Assembly: GCA_950022655.1 (NCBI GenBank)
Contig: OX465583.1
Coordinates: forward strand, 31,337,360-31,401,359
Length of the DNA stretch: 64,000 nt
DNA from: Alentia gelatinosa
Lineage: Eukaryota > Annelida > Polychaeta > Phyllodocida > Polynoidae
Reading direction: 5' to 3'
Part shown: positions 34,267-44,868 of the stretch, piece by piece
How positions within the stretch are numbered: the stretch's first letter is position 1
Layout of the letters: the number at the start of each line of letters is the position of its first letter
Program-made: the position numbers and the translations under genes
Notes under the pieces: generated by a model
Told to the model about the DNA's origin: nothing
Seen by the model: only the letters and a program-made list of their open reading frames with translations
The model's database searches: none

Positions 34267-34286
34267 GAATCCCACCGCTGCCACCA
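34267..34286 (-). other. Primer-binding site, tRNA-Leu type
   Basis: Sense TGGTGGCAGCGGTGGGATTC starts one base after the 5' LTR. It is complementary over 20 nt to the 3' end of tRNA-Leu of the AAG/UAG type (...GAATCCCACCGCTGCCA plus CCA), as I remember that tRNA. Position and TGG start are diagnostic for a reverse-transcription primer site. Confidence 0.85.
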
Positions 34287-34287
34287 A

Positions 34288-34737
34288 TGTAGTACAGAAC
34301 GACTAGGACACGCACAGGTACAGTTCAATAGTTTATTCACAGGCACTCTCAACGGAGGCTGGTAGACAAGCTTGACAGGTACGTACCTCCGGCACGTTAA
34401 GCGTAATATGTAACCAACGTAATCACCCACTTAGGGGGGAACTCTCAGGTACTCCGACCAGGTAAGTAACCGTGGAGGGTGCCAGACAGGAGGTTCGCAG
34501 GGAGCCTTCCGGAGGTGGTTCGGGCCCAGTCTCACGACGGACTCCCGTCCGGAGGGCATCCGGAGACTTATATAATAAGTCGGCCGGATGTCCCCCGACG
34601 TCACTTCCGGGACCAGGGCGACCCCTGGTGGGCCCGCGGGGTGTCACCGAGGCAACACTCCGGAACCCCTCCGAACCCTCCGGAACTCCGGAGGCGCCTC
34701 CGGACCGGAGGCGCCCCTCCGGAAGGCTCACCACACT
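34288..34737 (-). repeat. 5' LTR of the gypsy element
   Basis: 450 bp, identical to the other LTR. In the sense direction TATATAA lies at 34574-34568 and AATAAA at 34337-34332, so the transcript would start and be polyadenylated within the LTR in the normal way. The LTR is rich in TCCGGAG palindromic words. Confidence 0.92.
34568..34574 (-). promoter_or_regulatory. TATA box of the gypsy 5' LTR
   Basis: TATATAA in the sense direction, about 235 nt upstream of the AATAAA signal in the same LTR. It is the only good TATA match in the LTR. Confidence 0.6.
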
Positions 34738-34809
34738 ATATTCATTAATTTATAAGTTAATTGTAGTTTGTATTCTATAGGTACCGGTATATATATATTA
34801 TGGGGCAAA

Positions 34810-34940
34810 AATACCAGGGGTGAGATAAATGCAGGTATCTGACAAACACAATTGGGATGAGCTGGGTATGAATGGGTCTCTTTCCCTGTCAGTATGTACA
34901 TACATATCTGACTCTTTATCTCACCCCCGGGCCTGGTGTT
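34810..34940. repeat. P2-type inverted repeat ends (GGGTGAGATAAA / TTTATCTCACCC)
   Basis: ACCAGGGGTGAGATAAA near 34812 pairs with TTTATCTCACCCCCGGGCCTGGT near 34916. These are the same ends as the P2 palindrome at 42311-42648, with an unrelated inner loop. Confidence 0.5.
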
Positions 34941-34964
34941 TTTTCTCCATAATATATAAAAATT

Positions 34965-35121
34965 CAGAAATCCATTCAAGTTTAGGGTCAGTGCTCGATC
35001 CCATCTCGTTTGAATCACTATGGTATGTAATTCATGCGGCTTTGCCTTGTGAATTACCCGGTAGGCCTACAACGCGATTCAAACTCGATGGGATACAAGC
35101 TCTGACCCTAAACTTTCATAT
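34965..35121. repeat. P1 foldback repeat, copy A
   Basis: Arms of about 55 bp (TTTAGGGTCAG..CTCGATCCCATCTCGTTTGAATC and its inverse GATTCAAACTCGATGGGAT...CTGACCCTAAA) face each other around a loop with AATTCATG..GTGAATT. Three more copies occur at 42172, 42745 and 44250. Confidence 0.75.
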
Positions 35122-35640
35122 GTGTCCTCTATAATAGACAGAGAGGGACAGAAACAGACAGAGAGTTAGATATACATAGACAGGGACAGCGACAGAGAGA
35201 GACAGCCAGTCACACAGACATGTACCGGTACAAAACTGGGCGGAGACAGAGATAAACCAAGAGTCAGTCATGTTTACAGAGAGACAGGGATAGAAGCAGA
35301 GTCAAACATACAGACATGTCTGAATGTATACAGTCAGACAGGAAGAGAGATGTACAGACAATGTGTCAGAGATACAAAGAGGACCAGAGACAGAGAGTCA
35401 GACATACTGGTACAAATATGTACATGTACATACAGACCGGAACAGAAACAGAGAGAGATGGGTGGATAGATTTAGTTAGACAGAGAAAAAGACATATAAA
35501 GAGAGATACAGACAGACAAAGATACTATGAATCACTCACAAAAACAAGCACAGAGAGAGGGACAGACAGACACATACTTTTTTTATACAGATACACAGAG
35601 AAGGAAAGACAGACGCAGAATTTTGATAGACAGACAGCCT
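35122..35640 (+). repeat. Purine-rich (GACAGA)-type satellite
   Basis: Degenerate GACAGA/GAGACAGA units with interspersed TACATA run for about 500 bp. A 196-codon plus-strand frame across it arises from the repeat and is not a gene. 35641-36399 that follows is AT-rich with a C-run at 35880-35895, and I see nothing else there. Confidence 0.6.
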
Positions 35641-36399
35641 CATACTCAGTGAGGAGGGTTGGGGTAGGTGGAAGTATAGGCCGGGATAGGACCCCATGCC
35701 TATATATTTCAACCCAGTTTTTTTTTGTTAAGTTTATTTATTGGCCTTTTCTTTACAGTAACAATAGCCACATCCTGACTTTATACTTTACATACACCAA
35801 TAGGTTGGGCAGGTATCAATTAACCCCATGTGGGCTAGTTTTCATTACCTGCATGACCAGTCACTCGATGCATGTTATCACCCCCCCCCCCCCCCTAGAG
35901 TTTTGACTATACCCCGGTACTACATACAAACCCTTTATATGAATTCATTGAGAGACATTTTAATGCATTAAGATTTAATGGTTTTAATACCACGAATTAG
36001 TTTCAACCAGTGATCAGTTTCCATGTGTTCACACTTGTAAATTTCTATGCCTTAGTAAATATTCCTGTTCAGAATTCTTGAGAAAAACTATCAAATCCAT
36101 TCTCTAGGTTTATTGGAATTTTCTTTTTAATCCATATATTCATCCTGACAATACATCAGTCAGATAAAACTGGTATCCTTGTACAGCCAGCATTATTTAT
36201 ACATACAATCCAATAACCACAATTTTGTATGATATGACACAGCTTAACATACATTTAAAGAAAACAATCAATTTAAATAAACTAATTTAAGTTAAATAAT
36301 TTGCGTTGATCTCCTTGGTAAGATAATCATTACCACGTAATACATCAGTTCTCGGAAGAGTTTGTTGTCAGGTAAGGCCTTCTCCATCTCCAGGCACGA

Positions 36400-37130
36400 A
36401 CTATGGAATATAGTTCTCTAGTAACTCCTTGAGGGCGATCTTGAGGGAACTAAATGATTCAGAGTTCTGCAGTTGAACAGGCAAACTGTTCCATAATAAA
36501 GCACCAAAGTATCTAAGATTTCGTTTACAACATTCTACTCTAGGTAATAGCGTTTTAAATACAGGTGCCTGGTGAATTCTCATGGCTCTCTCTGGTTTTT
36601 GTAACAAATCTCCATTGTTCAGTAAACTATAAACGTACGAATGTGTTGTTTTCTTCTATCTTCTAATAACGGCATCTGAACACTTCTATGTAATATAGCT
36701 GTACTAGTAAGAGGGTGTGCCTTCAGTGCAATCTTCAGACCCTGGTCTTGTTCTGTCACATACCTTCTAATTTTGCTCATAAAAAAATCTTATGTGAAAC
36801 AGTCTTCATTATTGTGATCCAGAATAACTCCCAGATATTTATAGGATGGTACTATTTGTATAATTTTATTCTTAAGGCGAAGATGACATAAATTATTTCC
36901 CTTTTGAGCATTTCCCTGATGAACCAAGTATCACCACCTTTGTCTTCTTGGTATTAATCATTAAGACATTTTTATCGCACCATCCCTGGAGCTAAATTAT
37001 CTAGGTCCCTTCGCAGAGTGTCAGCCACGGCCTCAGCACTATAGTTTTCAGCATACAAAATGGTGTCGTCCACATATAGCAAGCAATTTGCATTATGTAA
37101 CCTAAGTACCAGGTCATTTATATAAAGGGT
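36400..37130 (-). pseudogene. Dead LINE reverse transcriptase fragment
   Basis: On the minus strand the piece begins near 37130 with the RT catalytic block (LYVDDTILYAEN, 37075-37040). Recognisable RT sequence follows (ADTLRRDLDNL), then stops and frameshifts across 36600-36950. A clean C-terminal frame (36607-36401) includes RNLRYFGALLWNSLPVQLQN, the usual LINE ORF2 ending. It is an old copy of a CR1/jockey-like element. The 3' tail ends near 36400, close to repeats. Confidence 0.7.
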
Positions 37131-37262
37131 TGTCCATAAATCATGTCACACTTAGGGGGGGGGGGTGGGGGTAGATTCAGAAGTGTGACACAGCTTAAAA
37201 ATCACAGGGGGGTGGGGGTATCCAGAGATGTGTGACAGAACACCCGTCACCTAATTCTAAGA
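37131..37262. repeat. G-run rich repeat block
   Basis: Runs such as GGGGGGGGGGTGGGGG near 37153 and GGGGGGTGGGGG near 37206 sit between GTGTGACA-type words that recur two to three times (37143, 37182, 37228). It has the look of a dispersed repeat with potential to form G-quadruplexes. Not identified. Confidence 0.4.
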
Positions 37263-37282
37263 CTTAACTCTTTCAGTCCGAG

Positions 37283-37372
37283 CAATGCCTGGAGGCATTC
37301 CCACCCAGGGGACGAGGAATGCCTGGAGGCATTCCCACCCAGGGGACGAGGAATGCCTTCAGGCATTGTTTA
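37283..37372 (+). repeat. 34-bp tandem repeat with internal hairpins
   Basis: AATGCCTGGAGGCATTCCCA plus CCCAGGGGACGAGG occurs twice in a row, and a third partial unit reads AATGCCTTCAGGCATT. Each AATGCC..GGCATT can form a short hairpin. It sits directly inside the left end of the TTAA-flanked element. Confidence 0.75.
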
Positions 37373-37642
37373 AAAATATATTTATGTTTATGTGTCATCA
37401 TCACAAACGTTATGTTTTATGAGAAATAATGAATAGATTTACCATTTTTTCACAATTAATAAAAAATACCATGTTCATCATTATACTCTGTGGGTATTCG
37501 ATAAGTAACTATAGTAACTGGTATCTAAAGGTTGCTAAGTGACCCCCATACGACAAACAGACACCATGCGACGATAGTCTCGTACCCTTGGGGTTTATAG
37601 AGGTATTATGCCTCGTCCTATAGTGCCTGTGCTCTGCAATCA

Positions 37643-38462
37643 GGGCCCTGTTTTTTAGTCACGACATTCGTCCCTTACGACACATATTTGCTGCCAGTGT
37701 GCTATAGAGCTACAATCTTAGGCTGGCTGCGACACTTGCTGTGGATACGACACTTAGGGAGGTAAAAGGTGTGCTATAGTCACGACACCGGTGGCCAATG
37801 GACCGGAAAGTGTCGCCATAAGTGTCGTAGGTCTAAGACCACTCTGGACATGTCGTACCGAATACGCAACTTCACTTCCCGTCAGAATTAAGCGATGAAA
37901 TTTTAACACGAGTAAGGCATACATAAAACCTATAATCGTACCAAATATGAAGGAAATCGCCCACACCGTCTCGAAGATATCGGCGTTTGAACTTTGTCAT
38001 AGCTAATACTGCTCTGGTGGCCAGTGTCCCGCCGGCCTCCGGGGGGAGACAAAAAGAACAGCCGAAACCCCGCCGCACTACGGAGGGTGTGAAAAAGAAC
38101 AGCGACCAACGCAAACTCATTGAGGGATAGAAAAATTAAAACCCCGATATCTTCGGAACGATACGGCCGTTTGTCTTCATATTTGGAACGATTATAGGTT
38201 ATATGTATCTCCTACTCGTATTAAAATTTCATGGCTTAATTCCGTCGGGAAGTGGAAAAATCATCTATATACGCACAGTGATGTGTCATAGAACCTAAGA
38301 CAGTTCTATACTTGAGACACTTTTAGCGGCGATCGTCCGTGCCGCACTACGACACCGTCTATAGCACACCGGCCATCTTTTGTCGTCCGAAATGGTCGTA
38401 CATCGGCTGTGCAATCGTAGGCCTGCGACACTCACAAATGTCGTGACTAAAAAACAGGGCCC
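37643..38462. mobile_element. Foldback element with Harbinger-like termini, copy 1
   Basis: It begins GGGCCCTGTTTTTTAGTCAC and ends with the inverse. Inverted similarity continues inward for about 350 bp on each side, for example AATTAAGC.ATGAAATTTTAA with its partner. The central loop (about 38010-38115) has no inverted partner. There is no coding capacity. The ends match the left end of the Harbinger transposon at 55470, so this is probably a dependent of that family. No clear target duplication was found. Confidence 0.8.
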
Positions 38463-38484
38463 TGGCTCGGACAGAAAGAGTTAA

Positions 38485-40794
38485 GAGGCAAACCTTCCCC
38501 TGCTGGAAAGGCATTGGGAATGATAACAAGTGTTTATGGATGGATATCCTGTTAAAGCTGCATACACAAATCCCTGAAATAGTCAAACACCTAATCAAAA
38601 AGGCAGCCAAATAGGAGCATGTCTAGGTTAAGGAAAGTCAGTACATGTATATGCTACAAGAGGTTAAGTGTAACAGCAGAGAGTGCTGTTATACTTGGAA
38701 GAGTTCCCTGTTTCTGATCAATGAGACCAGAATACTGCCACAGAAGCAAGATGCCTATTGCCACATTTTCACCTGATGATTTTGGCTGATTAAGCATCAA
38801 GCACCACCCACTGACTATTTGACACTTTTGGGTAGATGATTATCAGGTGGAATAGGAGATAACTATTTCAGGTCAATCATTCCCTTTTAGATCTTAGATT
38901 CCTAAGTAAAGCAGATGATATTTACAAATTTAGAATGCAGTGATACCATCCATTGTAGAATAATTGTAAAAAATATTTCTGTGAGGCAATCATCATGAAT
39001 AATTAATTAAGGTATGCGCGCTGTTCATGCATCTGTTCACGTGAGGCAACTAACCAAGTCCTATAAATATCTTGACCGGCTGCCCCATGTCAAACTTTTT
39101 CCTTATGCACTACTCACAGCTACAAAGATTCATTTTCATAAATGCATTTGATTTCTACCATAACCCCATTCACACATATAGGAACCCCACCAGTTTATCT
39201 ATTTGAAATATACACTCAGCTGTAGCTTAGGAAGGGATTATCTTCAGGTTCCTAAAAATGCCCTAAAAAAGTGTGACATAATTGGCCCCTTATTTTCTGT
39301 TCTACTTGTAAATTGAGATGAACATATTTATTTGGTAAATGATATACACTGATTTCTGTTACTATTTATGTAATTTAACCAGATAGAATCTCTGGGATTA
39401 CTTTTTACAGTGGATAGCACCTCATGTGTTATTGGGTTTGGTTTTGTCAACAAGACCCATGTGCTCTTTTGGAAGGGTAGTCTAATCATCTGTAGATTCA
39501 CATTATAAAATGGTTTAAATCTGAAAAAGAAACAGCTGGATTGTCTGTGAAGTTCATTTAACAATTCACATATTTCATAACTCATAATATATATGAACCA
39601 TATATGTTCCATAACTTTTGACAGTTGTCTTGTTTTGAATCTGATATTTTAGCTGATTCTCCCTGTCCTTAGTGGATAACCTGGGAACCAGTGCTCAGTG
39701 GGTTGAGGCAGATATTAACAAGCTCTAGCACCACAAAAGATCTGGGCATTATGATCTGGGAGAAGAGTGAGACTGTAGAAGCTGGGCGTACGCGCACAAG
39801 ACAACTATAGCGATTATCCTACCCCAGTTTATCCTACCCCTAATATGAAATCCCATAGGCTTAACATTGAGTTTCCGTATGCCACGCTGACTGGCATACG
39901 GAGTATCATATGTCACTAGTGGCATACAGAATTGTTATCACATAATATTCCAAAATCAAGGAGACTGGGTAGGATAAAATCAAAACCTGATTCGTTTTAA
40001 TCATGGGCACTGCATTCAACTCCTAAAGTTTTGGCTCCGGACTTCACTCAGCCGTGCCTCATAAAATCACTATACCAAACTCCAGTCGTGGCATAACTCC
40101 CAAGTTATGACGTGAGTGACCGTGACACTACGTGGATGGTGGTGCCGCACTGTGGTTGGCCTGTGTTAACTAAAATCCAGCATATCATTTGGTACCTGAG
40201 TCTTGCTGGAAGATAAGAAAAGAATCATTTATGTTTGATACTTTAAGAACCAGAAAACAGCAAAATACATGATTTATTTCTTTGTTTTTTCATCTGATGG
40301 CCTTAGGTTTTCAAATTAATATGCTTGAATGACAAAACATGTGTAACAAGCATTTGCTCTGGTGGCCAGTGTACCAATGGCAGAAATAATCTTATGGCAG
40401 AATCTATTGCATTTACAAATTGTGTAAGCGTGCTTGCTACACAATTACTAATGGACATATTGACATGCTTCAGTGTGTTTTATTGTAACTATTTTGTATG
40501 TGAATCAAATTATTCAGGTTCTGAACTAGGTTAGAGGTTACATGTTGGTGAGCTGGAAAAAAATAAAGTAATATGTTCACTTTCGTCACATATTGTAGAG
40601 AATGTTCTTCATTTTATGAAAATCTGGAAAAGGCATATTGTATTGATTTCCGAAAATTTAGCATTATCACTTTAGTGATATATTTAATATTCATCAGTTT
40701 CGGAGTGTCTGGTATCCTTAAGCACCCAAGAATCTTAGTTCATACAGGACAACCACTGTGAGGTGCCACTGTACCACATGCAGTCTGGTAACCA
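38485..40794. other. Intergenic stretch without a recognised gene
   Basis: AT-rich sequence. A short hairpin (TCCGTATGCCA..TGGCATACGGA) lies at about 39874-39902. The word TGCTCTGGTGGCCAGTGTACCA at 40355 is shared with the loop of the foldback element at 41163. No gene or RNA was seen. Confidence 0.4.
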
Positions 40795-41669
40795 GGGCCT
40801 TGTTTTTTAGTCACGACAATCGTTATTGGCGACATCGGCCAGGCGGGAGTGTCCTATAGAGCCACGATCGTAGAAGCTACGACAAATGTGTTGTATCGAC
40901 GACATCTAGAGAGCTCAAATGTGTTTTTTAGTCACGACACTCTGTGCCTAGCCAAGCGGAAAGTGTCGCCAAATGTGTCGTAGGGCTAAGACAATTTTAG
41001 ACATGTCGTAGCTAACACGGAACTTTACTTCCCGTGGGAATTAAGCAATGAAATTTTAACATGAGTAAGGTATACATATGACCTAAAATCGTCCCAAATA
41101 TGAAGAAAATCGGCCGCACCGTTATGAAGTTATCGGCGTGTGAAATTCGTCATACCAAATGTTGCTCTGGTGGCCAGTGTACCACTACTATCACGTGATC
41201 TAATTTATGCGGCGACCTTGACATCGACTGCGCTTATTTCACTCTCCCAGCAGAGATTCCGCGCGCTACACCACGGAAGATCTGCTAGGAGAGTGCGTGT
41301 ACGATATCCGATCGATAGCTCAATGTTTCATATTCAAACGCCGATAACTTCATAACTATACGGCCGTTCTTCTTCATATTTGGTACGATTATAGGCTATA
41401 TGTATCCCGTACTCGTGTTAAAATGTCATGGCTTAATTCCGTTGGGAAGTGGAAAAATCATCTATACACGCACAGTGATGTGTTATAGAACCTAAGACAG
41501 TTCTATATTTGTTGTTAGCGCCGACACTTTGAGCTCCGATCCTATGCGGCAGGCTACGACACCGTCTATAGCACAGCGGCCATTTTGTATCACCAAAAAG
41601 TGTCTTGGTCTCAAGGGACGATCTTAGGCCATCGTGGATCTACGATATCGTGACTAAAAAACAGGGCCC
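40795..41669. mobile_element. Foldback element with Harbinger-like termini, copy 2
   Basis: 875 bp, beginning GGGCCTTGTTTTTTAGTCAC and ending with the inverse ...ACAGGGCCC. The arms match those of copy 1 (37643-38462), including the ATGAAATTTTAAC..GAGTAAGG.ATACATA segment. The loop (about 41163-41326) differs almost entirely from that of copy 1 except for a shared 18-bp start. No protein is encoded. Confidence 0.8.
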
Positions 41670-42171
41670 AGAAGTCCCTTAGAGTTGTGCTTCCTAGGCG
41701 TATAGGGAGCAAAGTGAACCCGCTGCAACCACAGATAGCCGGTCACAAAACACTATTTCCGGGTATAGGCGCTCAGTACTTAGACTATGTAGGTTCGAGA
41801 TTATATATGTGTCATTCTCCAATCTATTAGATCCAAATTTTTAATAAACTTAACAACTGTCATCGTAGTTTTGAAACAAAGTCATTCAGAGATGATAGTT
41901 ATAAACTTCACTTCAACAAAGTAACAAACGAGACCAAAAACATAAGTCTAGCCTCAAACCCCCATAGCTGTAGCACTAAGCCTCGTTCTTACTGGCCACC
42001 GGAAATGGTGTTTTGTAGGTGGGTATCTGTGGTTTCAGCGGGTTCACTTTGGCTCCCTATAGTTCTTTGATACGGTGGCCAAGATTAAAACTCATCCAGT
42101 TTTACGATAAAATGCCATTACGCTGGTTCCCCCGGACATCAGCTAGGGGGCTCAGCGGAGTTAGATACTAT
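41670..42171. other. Intergenic stretch
   Basis: No gene recognised. It contains a tract with ACTGGCCACCGG (about 41993), which resembles, inverted, part of the GGTGGCCAGTG word discussed elsewhere. Confidence 0.3.
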
Positions 42172-42318
42172 AGAGAAAACCCATTCAAGTTTCGGGTCTG
42201 AGCTCGTATCCCAGCGAGTTTGAATCACCTAGTAATTCACAAGGCGAAGCCACGTGAATTGCTATGTGATTCAAATGAGATGGGATCGAGCTCTGACCCT
42301 AAACTTGAATGGGTTTCT
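42172..42318. repeat. P1 foldback repeat, copy B
   Basis: Arms CATTCAAGTTT.GGGTC..AGCTCGTATCCCA and the inverse ending CTCTGACCCTAAACTTGAATG surround a loop with AATTCAC..GTGAATT. Its right end runs into the P2 palindrome. Confidence 0.75.
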
Positions 42319-42648
42319 GAATTTATCTCACCCTTAATTTATTGACTAATGGGCTAACATTTGTGACATAATCCCCTATTGGATATTTTTCCTAAATATC
42401 TAATGGGTGTTAGATACGAATTCCCAATGTTAAGTCTATGGAGAAAAAATATCTGGGGTGAGATAAAACACTTTATCTTACCCCTGGTATTCTTTCTCCA
42501 TAGACTTACCATTGGGAACTCGTATCCAACGACCATGAGATATTTAGGAAAAATATCCAATGGGGTATTATGTCACAAATGTTAGCCCATTAGTGTTAGT
42601 AAATTGGTTGACCAATGTAAAGGGTGAGATAAATTCAGAAACCCAAAA
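42311..42648. repeat. P2 long palindrome
   Basis: Nearly symmetric about 42469. GGGTTTCTGAATTTATCTCA at the left matches the inverse at 42629-42648, and the inner arms give the same peptide (MDIFPKYLM.V.YEFPM) on both strands. Each arm is about 165 bp. It may extrude as a cruciform and is a typical foldback MITE. Confidence 0.8.
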
Positions 42649-42744
42649 TTCAAAACAAAATTTTTAGATGGATATACCAGAATACCACTTCTCAAACACT
42701 AGATTTGAAAACATTCTGGAACATAAAAGTTTAGAAATACTAAA

Positions 42745-42895
42745 TTCAGAAACCCATTCAAGTTTAGAGTCAGAGCTTGATCCCATCTCGTTTGGATCAC
42801 TTCTTAATTCACGCAGCTTCGCCTAGTGGATGGCTACGGGATTCAAACTCGATGGGATGCAAGCTCTGACTATAAACTTCCATAGGTTTCCTCCA
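42745..42895. repeat. P1 foldback repeat, copy C
   Basis: CATTCAAGTTTAGAGTCAGAGC and its inverse near 42862-42885 flank a loop with a TTCACGCAGCTTCGCC segment. It is more diverged than copy B. Confidence 0.7.
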
Positions 42896-44249
42896 GAAGA
42901 TTGGCCATCCACCCCTCCCTATCTGCGCTGCTGGCCACAGGCGGGCACCAGCCAAGATCGCCATCTGGCGACACTTCGCCATACTACATGCTACACTGCG
43001 CCGCTCTGAAACCTGACTTTGCGGATCTTTGCTCGAGCGTTGCAGTGTGATTAATCAGTCTAATCGTAGCGACGCGAGTGGTAGATGCGCAGGCTTCCAG
43101 CGTGACCAACCCCTGTCTCCGCTGAGCTACAACTTAGGGTTTGGCACAGTCCAATCTGGAGTATCTCGAGTATCTCCCCTCGAACCAGAGTGTATTTCTC
43201 AGCCTGCGTTTATTATACAGAGATACTTAAAATAAAACATTCATAGTGAAAGATATTTATATTAAACGATGCCTAACGTGCGTAGCAAACGTCTGCTCTG
43301 GTGGCCAGTGTAAATCATGAGGTACTTCATCTCAGTGCGAGGTGGCGCCACATGTACTTCCGTTATCTCAGTAAACTGGAGAACCCTTCCAGATTGCAGA
43401 TTACACCGAAAGTCTCTGTCCAGTCACAAAAAGCATTGTGTTGCTATTGTGAAACTGACAATAAGGACGCTTACATATGTAAGTATTTCCTGATACCTCC
43501 GTAGTTTCCTTCACTATATTGGAAGGGGTTCGTCGCGGACTCGCTCGTGGAGATCGGGTAGTCGTTGTAGGCAGTGTAGCACTGCGAGCAGTGTTTTGAT
43601 CGGGGGATGGCTTTTACTAAAGACTTAAGTCTAAAGACAATATTTTATTATTTAAACAAACAAATGTTGATCTCAGTAAATTATGTTAGCTCAAACCAAT
43701 CACAGAGTTGGCCTATAGTTTTGTTCAAGACCATGTCGCAGTTGTAAGTAAGTGTTGACAGATCCATTCCGCCTGGTAGTACGGTACCAATTGCTGAGTG
43801 ACCGTTCGCGCCGTAGTGCTAGTGGCTTACAACTCGTTTTAAATGTAACTTTGTATTAGAAGGCCAATGACACAATTGACAAGATGAATGTGTATTTTGA
43901 GGAAATCCGTTCAACAAGTCTCCTAAATCACTGCAGCACTGTTATCCAAGTGACCATACCTAATATTTACACTAAATCTGCTAGTGCTAGCAGAGATCCT
44001 ATATTATATACCATGGAGCACAATGACATGTATAGTGAGCCTGAACAGATGGAATTCAGCATTACCATTTCAGGCACACTCACTCAGTACGGTATATCTT
44101 AATTCTTGTTATGATATAACCTATAATTAATTAAAACGCTTGTTTTCTAACACAATAATGATCTTGACCTTGTGATACGGTCACGCATATCAATACCAAA
44201 GTTGTCGCTAAAGTTGTAATGCTAAACTTAGGGAAATCAATATCATAGA
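42896..44249. other. Intergenic stretch 5' of the zinc-finger gene
   Basis: A GC-richer part at 42900-43180 and a further copy of TGCTCTGGTGGCCAGTGT at 43294-43311 are the only features. A non-coding first exon of the downstream gene may lie here but cannot be placed from the sequence. Confidence 0.35.
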
Positions 44250-44405
44250 GGAAACCTATGAAAGTTTAGGGTCAGAGCTCGTACCCCATCGCGTTTAAAT
44301 CGCAAAGTAATTTACTACTTAAAACAAGGCAAAGCCACATGAATCCCATAGTGATTCAAACAAGATTGGATCGATCTCTGACCCTAAACTTGAATGGGTT
44401 TCTGT
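44250..44405. repeat. P1 foldback repeat, copy D, with a P2 end
   Basis: GTTTAGGGTCAGAGCTCGTACCCCATCG and the inverse CTGACCCTAAACTTGAATGGGTTTC pair. TTTATCTCACCC and then CCAGGGCTGAGATAAA follow by 44454, showing that P1 and P2 units tend to occur together. Confidence 0.7.
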
Positions 44406-44825
44406 ATTTATCTCACCCTTCACATTGACTAATACCAGGGCTGAGATAAATACATGTAACCTCTAACCTGGTTTAAAAGCTGAATAATTTGATTCACTTA
44501 GCAAATATCCAAAAGGAAACACTCCCAAGCCTGTTTGTATGTCTGTTAATGATTGAATAGCAAATAGGCTTACTAAATTACTAAATACAATAGAAACAGC
44601 TATGAGATTATTTCACTGCCATGGGTACACTGCTGGCCATTAGAGCATTTTTTACTCATTTCCAGCTTGATATTACGAACCAAATAGAGTTATTCCTTAA
44701 TAATGCTTTTTTAAGAATTTGGATTAATTAAGAACATTTTTCACATCAAAATCAGAAAAATTTACAACATGCAGCACGAACACACTAAATATCCCCGAGA
44801 TGTTAATCCAATATGTCTCATTTCT

Positions 44826-44835
44826 TTATTTGTAG
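44826..44835 (+). other. Probable 5' UTR splice acceptor of the zinc-finger gene
   Basis: TTTCTTTATTTGTAG ends at 44835, 33 bp upstream of the ATG at 44869. This pyrimidine-rich acceptor suggests a non-coding exon further upstream. Confidence 0.5.
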
Positions 44836-44868
44836 CTGTTATCCAACTGAAGAGACTCCCGTCCAACG

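Larger units (their letters stand above)
25613..34737 (-). mobile_element. Ty3/gypsy LTR retrotransposon, apparently complete
   Basis: The element is 9,125 bp with 450-bp LTRs (25613-26062 and 34288-34737) that read identically. The sequence ATAT flanks both ends (25609-25612 and 34738-34741), giving a 4-bp target duplication. In sense (minus) order it has the 5' LTR, a tRNA-Leu primer-binding site, gag, pol (protease, RT, RNase H, integrase in gypsy order), a long C-terminal extension, a purine tract and the 3' LTR. It is far GC-richer than the host DNA. Gag and Pol have no internal stops. The identical LTRs mean recent insertion, so the element may still be active. I saw no env-like transmembrane gene. 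Confidence 0.93.
37264..38484. mobile_element. TTAA-flanked DNA transposon (piggyBac-like MITE), host of a nested element
   Basis: TTAA at 37264-37267 and 38481-38484 flanks inverted ends. The left end reads CTCTTTCAGTCCGAGC and the right end, inverted, reads CTCTTTCTGTCCGAGC. A TTAA duplication with CTCTTT-type ends points to the piggyBac (or Kolobok) superfamily. No transposase is inside, so it is non-autonomous. Most of its length is a second, foldback element (37643-38462) inserted near its right end. Confidence 0.7.

Noticed and set aside
35316..35906. 196-codon plus ORF
   Set aside because: Produced by the GACAGA purine satellite; no motif, and the composition follows the repeat.
43070..43140. 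tRNA-like sequence on the minus strand (GTAGCTCAGCGG)
   Set aside because: Box A-like word only; no box B at the right distance and no cloverleaf could be drawn.
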